In this document: in pieces, positions 1 to 6,340 of the stretch
Layout of the letters: the number at the start of each line of letters is the position of its first letter
How positions within the stretch are numbered: the stretch's first letter is position 1
Origin: an uncultured Victivallaceae bacterium
GTDB taxonomy: Bacteria; Verrucomicrobiota; Lentisphaeria; Victivallales; Victivallaceae
Direction: 5' to 3'
NCBI GenBank assembly: GCA_934663655.1
Contig: CAKUKT010000113.1
Location: 1 to 7,886 of the forward strand
Length of the DNA stretch: 7,886 bases
The notes under the pieces: model-generated
What the model was told of the DNA's origin: nothing
Databases searched by the model: none
The model's input: only the letters and a program-made list of their open reading frames with translations
Position numbers and translations under genes: made by a program

Positions 1-1
1 C

Positions 2-577
2 CGTTACAACCGGATTTACGGCAGTTTCGCGGTGCTGCCGCTGTTTCTGATCTGGGTACAGTGGTCGTGGCAGATCCTGCTGTTCGGAGCAGAAATGGCC
101 TTTGTGGCCCAGAACCTTCACAGCGGACTTTTCGTCGATGACATCGACGAACACAGCCTCGAAGTGCGGCGGCTGCGGCAGCTGACGATAGCGGCGCTGG
201 TTTTCGCCAATGTCGACGACGGAAAAGGGGCAACCGGGCGCCGGGAGATCTCCGAACGGCTGCAATTGCCGCCGGTGGTTCTGGACAATGAACTCGGGGT
301 TCTGACGGCTTCGGGCATTCTCTGCCTGACTGCCGACGACCGGGTACTTCCGGGGGTGGCGCTGGATCGTACCCGGATCTCCGACTGTCTGAGCGCGCTG
401 GAACATATCGGTGACAGCACCGTTGGTACGGTGCTGGCGGCAGAGTCGAAACCGGTCTCCGAGGCATTGAAGACGCTTGCCGCGGCGGTGGCTTCGTCTC
501 CGGCCAACCGGCCGCTCCGGGAGATACGGCTGCCGGAACCGGCGGCCGGCAACGGGGATGCGGATTTACAGTCGTAA
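2..577 (+). CDS. YihY/BrkB-family membrane protein, C-terminal part (5' truncated by window edge)
   Basis: The frame is open from base 2 to a TAA at 575-577, so the N-terminus lies outside the window. The first 40 or so residues hold the last membrane helix of the YihY/BrkB (formerly 'RNase BN') family: a YGSFAVLPLFLIWVQWSW stretch followed by ILLFGAEMAFVAQN, matching the family pattern of an aromatic/Leu/Trp helix then a short helix with GAE. The remaining roughly 150 residues are soluble. A segment beginning RLRQLTIAALVFANV and running through ISERLQLPPVVLDNELGVL and ASGILC looks like a winged helix, an extension found on many longer YihY proteins. The last 60 residues are Ala/Glu-rich and ordinary. 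Function of the family is unsettled; an inner-membrane transport or envelope role is usual inference. A GTG at 32 is not a credible start because it falls inside the membrane domain. No operon link to the next gene is evident (144-base gap). Confidence 0.85.
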   Translation, partial: RYNRIYGSFAVLPLFLIWVQWSWQILLFGAEMAFVAQNLHSGLFVDDIDEHSLEVRRLRQLTIAALVFANVDDGKGATGRREISERLQLPPVVLDNELGVLTASGILCLTADDRVLPGVALDRTRISDCLSALEHIGDSTVGTVLAAESKPVSEALKTLAAAVASSPANRPLREIRLPEPAAGNGDADLQS

Positions 578-664
578 CGTGAAAGCAGAATTATCTTTAC
601 CGGAGAGTACTGAAGGGATTGTTCCGGAAGGCCGGAAGCGGAAATTCCGCACCGATGGCTGGCG

Positions 665-679
665 CAACAACAACAACAA
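665..679 (+). repeat. (CAA)5 trinucleotide tract in the GH38 leader
   Basis: Five perfect CAA units (followed by a further C) lie 42 bases upstream of the GH38 start codon. In RNA this would be an unstructured A/C-rich stretch in an otherwise GC-rich, structured context. Unstructured CA-rich leaders can favour ribosome loading; that role here is inference. Confidence 0.6.
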
Positions 680-705
680 CCGTTTGCGACGGAATCATTT
701 ATGCT

Positions 706-710
706 GAGGA
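706..710 (+). promoter_or_regulatory. Ribosome binding site of the GH38 gene
   Basis: GAGGA lies 11 bases before the ATG at 722. It is the only Shine-Dalgarno-like sequence close to that codon and supports ATG 722 as the start, consistent with the conserved HWDREWY motif beginning only 11 residues in. Confidence 0.6.
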
Positions 711-721
711 TTGCTTTGTAA

Positions 722-3433
722 ATGAGAAGATTTTATTATTTCAACGCGACCCACTGGGATCGGGAATGGTACCAGAGTTTTCAGGAGTTTCGGAAATATC
801 TGCTCGATACGACCGGGAAACTGCTGGAGATTTTTGACGGTGTCGATAATTACCGGCGATTCACCTTTGACGGTCAGACGATTGTGCTTGAGGATATCGT
901 CGAGGTACATCCTGAATGGAGAAAAAAACTCGAGGTGTTGATCTCTTCTGGACGGCTGGCGGTGGGACCGTGGTATGTGATGCCGGATGAATTTCTGGTT
1001 TCCGGCGAGGCGTTGATCCGCAATCTTCAGACGGGGACGCGTGTAGCGCGGGAGTTCGGTCATGAACCTTGGCCGGTGGGGTATGTCTGCGACATTTTCG
1101 GACATATCGCCCAGCTGCCGCAGATTTTCGCCGGTTTCGGGTTGAAGGGGGCGGTCTGCTGGCGCGGCACCCCGGATCTCGGTTTCGAACATCTGTTGTA
1201 CTGGGAGAGCCCGGACGGTACCCGGTTGGCGACGATCAATCTCGGCAAACATCATGGATACGCCGATTTCACGCTGGGTTTGCGGCGTGGCCGTCGGGAA
1301 CCCTATGAAGAGGCGTCGTTCAAGGCGGATTTCCGTAAATATCTGGAGGATAATCTGAACCGCTGGGGCGAAGTGGTGGTGTTGTCCGACGCGCTCGACC
1401 ATGCGCCGCCGACCGCGTCCACCCCGGATATGCTCAGGTGGATCGGCGAACTCTACCCGGAGGCGGAGGTGATTCACAGCGACTACGCCGACCTCTTCGA
1501 ACGGGAATTTCCCGGAAATTACCCGGTGATCCGCGGAGAACAGATTGAACCGGCGGACAGTGAATATCATGTCGGTTATCAGATCAGCGCCACGCTTAGT
1601 TCCCGCGGCGACGTGAAGCTGGCCAACGATCTGGCTCAGAATGAACTTGAACTGCTGCTCGAACCTCAGCTCGCCGCACGCGCGGCCGCCGGCGATGTCT
1701 CGTCACTCCCGCTGCTGCGTTACCAATGGAAAAAACTGCTTGCCAACCACGCGCACGATTCGATCTGCGGTTGTTCGATTGACGCGGTGCACCGGGCGGT
1801 GCTCTGCCGCTGTGAGGAGGTGCGGGCGCTGGGACGGATGCTCAACGAGGAGTTCGTGCTTCAGGATGAGGCGGCGCGGACGCTCCCGGGTGAGGAACCG
1901 CTGCAGCCGCATGTATTTCCGGCGGCGGCGGATGGCGTCTATACGCTGTCGATTTACAATCCGCTGCCGTGGGAGGTCAATTCCGCCCGGGAGATCGAAC
2001 TGCGTTTCCCGACTGATAAACCCTATCCGGCGGTTCAGGCAGAACCCTTCGGTTATGAACACTTCAACTCCTTCCGGATTTTCGACGCCGATGGGGCGGA
2101 GGTGCGTTACCAGCTGCTCTCCATCCGGCGCAACCGTACTCGTTCGCTGTACCGGCAGGCGGCCGCGCGGTACGATTTCTACACGGTGATCGCCGCGCCG
2201 CGGCTGCGTGCTTCGGGATGGACGCGACTGGAGCTGCGTCCTTCGGCTGTTCCGGTGCGTTGTTTTGAGAGCATGCTGCTGTCACCGCACGCCGCGGCCA
2301 ACCGGCTGGTGCGGGTGGACGTCAACGCCGACGGCACCTTCGATCTGAGCTGTCTGCGCACCGGACGCCGCTATGCCGGACTGAATGATTTTGTCTTCGA
2401 TCGCGAAATCGGCGACGGTTGGAATCATGTGACTCCGGTCGGAACTCCGGTGGTGACCGGAGGCGCGGCGGTGCGGATTGCGGTGACGGCCGACGGTCCG
2501 GAGCGGGTGGAGTTTGAAATCGTCCGCCGTTACGAATTGCCCGAGGAGATCCTCTTTGCCGGTACCATCGGCGAGACCTACGCTGGAATCACCGAGAGTC
2601 CGCATCGCCGCGCGCTCGATATCACCACCCGGATTTCTCTCGATCGCGACCGCGATACGGTGGGATTGAAAATAGAGATCGACAACCATATCCGCGATTA
2701 CCGGCTGCGGTTGCGACTGCCGACCGGCATTGCGGGTGAATATTTTGCCGGACAGGCCTTTGCGATGCTGCACCGTCCGGAGGGACGCAAAAGCGGCAAT
2801 GCTTCGGAGTCCTACCGCGAAACCGAGACGATTGAGAAAAATTTCGACGGGGTGATCGGTCGTCGAGATGCCCAGGGCGGGATCGCGTTTCTGTGCCGCG
2901 GCGGTATTCACGAAGCCGGCGGCTGGATGGATGAAGCGCATTCGCTGGGGATCACGCTGCTGCGCGCTTTTCGGCGGACGGTGATGACCGAAGGGGAGTC
3001 CGATGGTCAGATGCCGGGACCCCGCTGTTTTGAAGGGGCGGTCTGTTGCTTTGACGCCGGAGTCGCCGAAACCGGGTTGTTCCGCCGGCTTCAGGAGGTG
3101 CGCGCGGCTTTCCCAGCGGAACTCGCTCCGCGGTCCGCTTTGCAGCGGGTGGTTCGCGATGATTCGCTGGTGACACTGGAGGGCGAGGTGGCGTTCTCCG
3201 CGCTGAAACCCTGCGACGACGGCAGAAGCGGCGCGGTGGTGCTGCGTTTCTTCAATCCGGGGAGGCTGGCGGCCTCCGCACGGATACGCACCGGTGCGCG
3301 GCTGGCGGGCGCGGTACGCTGCCGGGTGGACGAAACGGAGGTGGAAGCGTTGAAACTCGAAGATGAACACACCGTGGTGACGACGGCCGCCCCGGGCTGG
3401 ATCGTGACCATACGGTTGGATTTCTCAAAGTGA
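722..3433 (+). CDS. Glycoside hydrolase family 38 alpha-mannosidase, cytoplasmic
   Basis: A complete 903-residue GH38 enzyme, a zinc-dependent retaining alpha-mannosidase that removes terminal mannose from alpha-mannosides. The N-terminal catalytic domain spans about residues 4-290. It carries ATHWDREWY (H11, D13 as metal ligands), VGYVCDIFGHIAQLPQI (D124 as metal ligand and catalytic nucleophile by family alignment) and LSDALDHAPP (D226-H227, at the place of the family's NG.DH). The middle helical domain, about 300-370, holds WKKLLANHAHDSICGCS, where H345 and D346 match the last zinc ligand and its neighbour. So the whole metal/nucleophile set is present. Residues from about 380 on are the usual beta-rich C-terminal domains. 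There is no signal peptide or membrane helix, so it should act in the cytosol on imported oligosaccharides or glycosides. Linkage specificity (1,2/1,3/1,6, or mannosylglycerate-type substrates) cannot be read from sequence. The neighbouring AraC regulator and sugar-converting genes support a catabolic role. Confidence 0.93.
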   Translation: MRRFYYFNATHWDREWYQSFQEFRKYLLDTTGKLLEIFDGVDNYRRFTFDGQTIVLEDIVEVHPEWRKKLEVLISSGRLAVGPWYVMPDEFLVSGEALIRNLQTGTRVAREFGHEPWPVGYVCDIFGHIAQLPQIFAGFGLKGAVCWRGTPDLGFEHLLYWESPDGTRLATINLGKHHGYADFTLGLRRGRREPYEEASFKADFRKYLEDNLNRWGEVVVLSDALDHAPPTASTPDMLRWIGELYPEAEVIHSDYADLFEREFPGNYPVIRGEQIEPADSEYHVGYQISATLSSRGDVKLANDLAQNELELLLEPQLAARAAAGDVSSLPLLRYQWKKLLANHAHDSICGCSIDAVHRAVLCRCEEVRALGRMLNEEFVLQDEAARTLPGEEPLQPHVFPAAADGVYTLSIYNPLPWEVNSAREIELRFPTDKPYPAVQAEPFGYEHFNSFRIFDADGAEVRYQLLSIRRNRTRSLYRQAAARYDFYTVIAAPRLRASGWTRLELRPSAVPVRCFESMLLSPHAAANRLVRVDVNADGTFDLSCLRTGRRYAGLNDFVFDREIGDGWNHVTPVGTPVVTGGAAVRIAVTADGPERVEFEIVRRYELPEEILFAGTIGETYAGITESPHRRALDITTRISLDRDRDTVGLKIEIDNHIRDYRLRLRLPTGIAGEYFAGQAFAMLHRPEGRKSGNASESYRETETIEKNFDGVIGRRDAQGGIAFLCRGGIHEAGGWMDEAHSLGITLLRAFRRTVMTEGESDGQMPGPRCFEGAVCCFDAGVAETGLFRRLQEVRAAFPAELAPRSALQRVVRDDSLVTLEGEVAFSALKPCDDGRSGAVVLRFFNPGRLAASARIRTGARLAGAVRCRVDETEVEALKLEDEHTVVTTAAPGWIVTIRLDFSK

Positions 3434-4312
3434 ACGCAGCCGCCGGGATTCCCGGCGGTAGATTTCCGGCGAAAGCCCGGAAAAATGTTTGAACCGGCGG
3501 CTGAAATGGTAGGGGTCGCGATAGCCGAAACGTTCGGCGATTTCGCGAATCGGCAGCGAAGAGGAAGCGAGTTGTTCCGCGGCGAGGCGGAGTTTCAGCT
3601 CTTCGATGTAGCGTTTCGGCAGCACCCCGGTGCTTTCGATGAAGAGTTTCCTCAATTTTCCGGGAGGGAGCGCACAATATTCGGCGAGTTCCGAGACCTG
3701 CCACCAGCGTTCGGGGCGGGATTTGATCATATCGATAAGAGATCCGATCGGGGAGTCGGCGGCGTGACGACGGTTTTCGAGGCAGAGTTCGACGAGGAGC
3801 TTCTGCAGCGCGAAGTGCGCGGCCAGCTGGGCGTCAAAGGACGGATCGTGGAGCATTTCGGAGATCATCCGGATTTTCCGGCTGTTGCCGAAGTCGAACG
3901 CTCCCGCCGATATCACTCCGGAGTCGCGCATCATATCCGCCAGCGGGCCGCAGAAACATATTGCATCTTCCAGGTAGGGTTGGTTGTTCCAGCCGCCGTA
4001 ACGGTTTACGGTTTTCGGCGGAATCATGATCGCCTGCCCGGGGCGGACGTCGCATTCCGGACGTCCGTCGCGCAGGCTCAGATGGCCGTAGCCGGCGACG
4101 AGGTGGGAGAGCGAATAAAATTCGAATTGCCGCCATGGACAGGTGGAGAAATCATTAACTCCGGGGGGGACATTTTCGAGGCGGCAGTCGGTGCAGTGAA
4201 CCGAGATGATCCACAATCCGTAGGTTCGTTCGAACTCCGCCATTCTGCCGACCGCGCGGTAGACCTGGACCCGCTCGCCGGAAGTGATCTCCATAGTGGT
4301 CAGTATGGCCAT
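3425..4312 (-). CDS. AraC/XylS-family transcriptional regulator
   Basis: A 295-residue regulator, a normal size for sugar-responsive AraC proteins. Residues about 15-115 form a cupin-like ligand-binding domain; the segment GYGHLSLRDGRPECDVRPGQ, followed by AIMIPPKTVNRY, matches the family's 'G.l.l..dg....l.pGd..lippg..HrY' pattern, with Asn103 where His is common. The C-terminal DNA-binding domain carries two helix-turn-helix motifs, at about 203-226 (WQVSELAEYCALPPGKLRKLF) and about 253-280 (IREIAERFGYRDPYHFSRRF), the latter being the classic AraC signature, ending in GLSPEIYRR. ATG at 4312 is preferred because AAGGAG lies 5 bases before it; ATG at 4294 is an alternative. It is transcribed away from the isomerase/dehydrogenase operon and converges on the GH38 gene, overlapping its last 9 bases. 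It likely controls the divergent operon and itself; the inducer is unknown, plausibly mannose or a mannoside. Confidence 0.92.
   Translation of the reverse strand: MAILTTMEITSGERVQVYRAVGRMAEFERTYGLWIISVHCTDCRLENVPPGVNDFSTCPWRQFEFYSLSHLVAGYGHLSLRDGRPECDVRPGQAIMIPPKTVNRYGGWNNQPYLEDAICFCGPLADMMRDSGVISAGAFDFGNSRKIRMISEMLHDPSFDAQLAAHFALQKLLVELCLENRRHAADSPIGSLIDMIKSRPERWWQVSELAEYCALPPGKLRKLFIESTGVLPKRYIEELKLRLAAEQLASSSLPIREIAERFGYRDPYHFSRRFKHFSGLSPEIYRRESRRLRSL
3440..3458. other. GC-rich perfect hairpin at the convergent gene junction
   Basis: CCGCCGGG (3440-3447) and CCCGGCGG (3451-3458) are perfectly complementary arms separated by ATT. The hairpin begins 7 bases after the GH38 stop codon and lies wholly inside the last codons of the AraC gene on the other strand, where it encodes the peptide RRESRR. 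Neither side is followed by a T-run, so it is not a standard intrinsic terminator. It could still act as a 3' end stabiliser or a pause/termination aid for the GH38 message. Confidence 0.45.
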
Positions 4313-4317
4313 CAGAT

Positions 4318-4323
4318 CTCCTT
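4318..4323 (-). promoter_or_regulatory. Ribosome binding site of the AraC-family gene
   Basis: On the minus strand AAGGAG lies 5 bases before the ATG at 4312, a near-consensus Shine-Dalgarno that decides this start over the internal ATG at 4294. Confidence 0.8.
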
Positions 4324-4340
4324 ATTTCACTCTTTCATTG

Positions 4341-4386
4341 ATTTGAATTTTTTTGTCATGCAGGAAAACTTTTTATCCATTTGAAT
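4341..4386. repeat. Candidate operator: direct repeats of ATTTGAAT
   Basis: ATTTGAAT occurs at 4341-4348 and 4379-4386, 38 bases apart start to start; the second copy covers the -35 box of the plus-strand promoter. A shorter ATTTGA recurs at 4445-4450. A second direct repeat, CAACATG, occurs at 4396-4402 and 4432-4438. AraC proteins commonly bind direct repeats next to the -35 box, so these are candidate sites, but in AT-rich DNA such short repeats may be chance. Confidence 0.3.
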
Positions 4387-4408
4387 AACCGCTTCCAACA
4401 TGTATACT
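4381..4408 (+). promoter_or_regulatory. Sigma70-like promoter for the isomerase-dehydrogenase-miaA operon
   Basis: TTGAAT (4381-4386) and TATACT (4403-4408) are separated by 16 bases. Both boxes are close to consensus and lie in the only AT-rich non-coding stretch of the window. Transcription would start near 4415, giving a leader of about 40 bases before ATG 4455. The -10 box overlaps that of the opposing promoter. Inferred from sequence only. Confidence 0.6.
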
Positions 4409-4434
4409 ATAACAGCGTCCGAAGTTTTTTTCAA
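4406..4434 (-). promoter_or_regulatory. Sigma70-like promoter for the AraC-family gene
   Basis: On the minus strand TTGAAA (4434-4429) and TATAGT (4411-4406) are separated by exactly 17 bases, the optimal spacing. The start would be near 4399, giving a leader of about 87 bases before the AraC ATG at 4312. It shares three bases of -10 sequence with the plus-strand promoter, and its -35 box lies within the transcribed leader of the opposite operon. Confidence 0.55.
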
Positions 4435-4440
4435 CATGCA

Positions 4441-4445
4441 AAGGA
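4441..4445 (+). promoter_or_regulatory. Ribosome binding site of the isomerase-like gene
   Basis: AAGGA lies 9 bases before the ATG at 4455. A second purine-rich stretch, TGAGG, lies too close (2 bases) to serve, so AAGGA is preferred. Confidence 0.6.
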
Positions 4446-4454
4446 TTTGAGGTT

Positions 4455-5312
4455 ATGAAAAATTCCGTGCAGCCATTGGAGGTCGGAGTACTCAGCCACT
4501 TCAGCGAGGATGGTTCCAATCCGTTTGAACGCATCGCCCGCCACGGGGTCGGAGTCACGCAGTTCTGCAACTGGGAGATTCCGATGTGGACCAGCAAGAA
4601 CGCCGCACTGTTGACCCGGCAGGCCCGGGACTGCAAAGTCAGAATCAATTCGCTCTGGTGCGGATATTCCGGCCCCCAAGTGTGGAACTTCATCGAAGGG
4701 CCTTCCACGCTGGGCCTGGTGCCGCCGGAATACCGGAAAATGCGCATCGCCGAATTGAAAAAAGGGGCGGATTTTGCAGTTGAGTGTTCGCTTCCGGCGA
4801 TTGTGACCCATTGCGGTTTTATTCCGGAAAACCCCACGGATCCGCTCTATCAGGGGACGATCGATGCGATCGGCGAAGTGGCTTCCTACTGCCATAAACT
4901 CGGGATCGGCTTCTGGTTCGAAACCGGACAGGAGACGCCGGTGACGCTGTTGCGGGCCATTCAGGATATCGGTCTGCCCAATCTCGGGATCAATTTCGAT
5001 ACCGCCAATGTGATTCTCTACGGCAAGGCCAACCCGGTGGATGCGATCGATGTTTTCGGTCAGTACGTGCGGTGTGTGCACGCCAAGGATGGGCTCTACC
5101 CGGTGGACGGCCGCAATCTCGGCCGGGAAGTCCGGGTGGGGAAGGGGCGCAGCCGCTATCCGGTGCTGATCCCCAAACTCTACAAAAAGGGTTACAACGG
5201 CGAGCTGATCATCGAACGGGAAATCTCCGGAGAGCGCCAGACCCGCGATATCATTCGGACCGTCACCTATCTCCGCGCGCTTGCGGATAGAACCATTGCC
5301 AAAGGACGTTGA
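4455..5312 (+). CDS. Sugar phosphate isomerase/epimerase-like TIM-barrel protein (AP endonuclease 2 fold)
   Basis: A 285-residue protein of the AP-endonuclease-2-like TIM-barrel superfamily (IolE/IolI/hydroxypyruvate isomerase/sugar 3-epimerase type), whose members are divalent-metal enzymes acting on small sugars. The predicted metal site is complete: E156 in FWFETGQET, D182 in INFDTANV, H209 in CVHAKD and E254 in LIIERE; H119 in VTHCG is also conserved-looking. Length is standard. No signal peptide is seen, so it is cytoplasmic. It is the first gene of the operon, directly behind the divergent promoter, and its stop overlaps the ribosome binding site of the next gene. Pairing with a Gfo/Idh/MocA oxidoreductase is frequent in inositol and glycoside pathways; some such pairs oxidise a sugar at C3 and then the barrel protein isomerises or cleaves the keto-sugar. 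Which of these applies here cannot be told from sequence. Confidence 0.88.
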   Translation: MKNSVQPLEVGVLSHFSEDGSNPFERIARHGVGVTQFCNWEIPMWTSKNAALLTRQARDCKVRINSLWCGYSGPQVWNFIEGPSTLGLVPPEYRKMRIAELKKGADFAVECSLPAIVTHCGFIPENPTDPLYQGTIDAIGEVASYCHKLGIGFWFETGQETPVTLLRAIQDIGLPNLGINFDTANVILYGKANPVDAIDVFGQYVRCVHAKDGLYPVDGRNLGREVRVGKGRSRYPVLIPKLYKKGYNGELIIEREISGERQTRDIIRTVTYLRALADRTIAKGR

Positions 5313-5316
5313 GGGA
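5311..5316 (+). promoter_or_regulatory. Ribosome binding site deciding the oxidoreductase start
   Basis: GAGGGA overlaps the TGA stop of the preceding gene (5310-5312) and places ATG 5324 at good spacing (about 8 bases). A TTG at 5309 is in frame but lies on the Shine-Dalgarno itself and would add only five residues before the conserved N-terminus, so ATG 5324 is chosen. Confidence 0.7.
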
Positions 5317-5323
5317 AATTATT

Positions 5324-6340
5324 ATGAAAAGAAAACTTAAAGCGGCGATTCTCGGTTTCGGCAGTATCGGACACGCCCATGCGGACGGTTACCGCGATCA
5401 GCCGGATTGTGAACTTGTTGCCGTGGCCGACAATGACCCCGGACAACTTCAGTGTTCCAGCGCTGAACTCAACCTCGGCACCACCGATTCGCTCGATCTC
5501 TCCAAGCTGCGCCGGTACGGTTCCTTCGAAGAGCTCATCGCCTCCGAGGAACTCGACATCATCGATATCTGTGTTCCTACTGACTTCCACGCACATTATG
5601 CGATCGCGGCTCTGCAGCATAACATCAACGTGCTGAGCGAAAAACCGATGGCTCCCAACCTCCGGGAGGCCGACGCGATGATCGCGGCGGCGGAAAAATC
5701 CGGTAAAGCACTGATGATCGGGCAGTGCCTGCGCTTCTACCCCTGTTACGAGGAATTGAAACGCATGGTCGATGAGCAGCGTTTCGGGCGGCTGCTGCGG
5801 TTGTCGATGCGCCGGATCAGCGGACTGCCCCGGGGGCTGGGGTATTGGTTCCGGGATGGACGGCGCAGTGGCGGAGCGCTGCTGGACATGCATATTCACG
5901 ACACCGATTTCGCCAATTATCTTTTCGGAGTGCCCGACTCGGTGGTCACCTTCGGCTGTACCCACTACACCGGGGCGATCGATGACGCGATCACTCATTA
6001 CATCTACCGGGACGGACCGCTGGTTTCGGCGGAAACGAGCTGGTCGCTGGGAGCGTTTTCGATGAGCTTTGAAGCGATCTTTGAGAATGCTTCGGTGGAG
6101 ATGAAGCGGGCCGACGAATTGATCATCGACCGGCTCGATCAGCAGCCGGAAGTGGTGAAACTCTCCCCGGAGGGCGGACACCGGCGGGAAATCTCCTATT
6201 TCGCCTCCTGCATATTGAACGGAGAGCCGGTGGATCGCTGCACGCCGTGGAGCGCCCGTGAAACGATCCGGATCGCGTTGGCGGAAGAGCGTTCCGCCCG
6301 CAACGGCGGGCGGCGGGTCGCTGTCGGCGGCGGTCGATGA
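5324..6340 (+). CDS. Gfo/Idh/MocA-family NAD(P)-dependent oxidoreductase
   Basis: A 338-residue dehydrogenase with the standard two-domain layout. The N-terminal Rossmann fold begins at residue 6 with AAILGFGSIGHAHADGY (GxGxxG at 11-16); D36 at the end of the second strand suggests NAD(H) or relaxed use. VPTDFHAHYA (P85, H89) and LSEKPMA (E106, K107, P108) are the family's conserved substrate/nicotinamide-site motifs. In the C-terminal domain GGALLDMHIHDTDFANYLFG (D188, H192, D195) corresponds to the 'GG.l.D.g.H.iD' catalytic motif. No secretion signal is present, unlike the Tat-exported branch common in related bacteria. Family members oxidise or reduce a sugar or polyol hydroxyl (glucose-fructose, inositol, 1,5-anhydrofructose, 3-keto-glycosides). 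Its operon neighbour is an isomerase-like barrel 11 bases upstream, so a shared pathway is likely. The final bases overlap the miaA-type start as ATGA. Confidence 0.92.
   Translation: MKRKLKAAILGFGSIGHAHADGYRDQPDCELVAVADNDPGQLQCSSAELNLGTTDSLDLSKLRRYGSFEELIASEELDIIDICVPTDFHAHYAIAALQHNINVLSEKPMAPNLREADAMIAAAEKSGKALMIGQCLRFYPCYEELKRMVDEQRFGRLLRLSMRRISGLPRGLGYWFRDGRRSGGALLDMHIHDTDFANYLFGVPDSVVTFGCTHYTGAIDDAITHYIYRDGPLVSAETSWSLGAFSMSFEAIFENASVEMKRADELIIDRLDQQPEVVKLSPEGGHRREISYFASCILNGEPVDRCTPWSARETIRIALAEERSARNGGRRVAVGGGR

Larger units (their letters stand above)
578..721. other. Intergenic leader between the YihY-type gene and the GH38 gene
   Basis: This 144-base gap contains no credible gene. 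It holds an imperfect inverted repeat (GCGGAA / TTCCGC, 638-650) with only one base between the arms and no T-run, which is not a convincing terminator. It also contains the CAA repeat at 665-679 and the GH38 ribosome binding site. A TATGCT at 700-705 resembles a -10 box but has no -35 at proper spacing and sits too close to the start codon. I cannot identify a confident promoter for the GH38 gene, so it may be read through from upstream or use a non-sigma70 or weak promoter. Confidence 0.5.

Noticed and set aside
638..650. Inverted repeat GCGGAA-A-TTCCGC as a terminator after the YihY-type gene
   Set aside because: A one-base loop cannot form and no T-run follows; too weak to call.
2282..3370. 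A 362-codon open frame on the minus strand within the GH38 gene
   Set aside because: Its product is rich in Arg, His, Gln and Pro, as expected of a shadow frame, and the plus strand codes for a complete GH38 enzyme.
3485..4384. A 299-codon open frame on the plus strand opposite the AraC gene
   Set aside because: It lies antisense to a clear AraC protein with a near-consensus ribosome binding site; the translation shows no recognisable domain and is explained by the GC-rich codon bias leaving the opposite strand open.
5309..5323. TTG at 5309 as start of the oxidoreductase
   Set aside because: It sits on the Shine-Dalgarno sequence and the preceding stop; ATG 5324 has proper spacing and begins at the expected point before the Rossmann strand.
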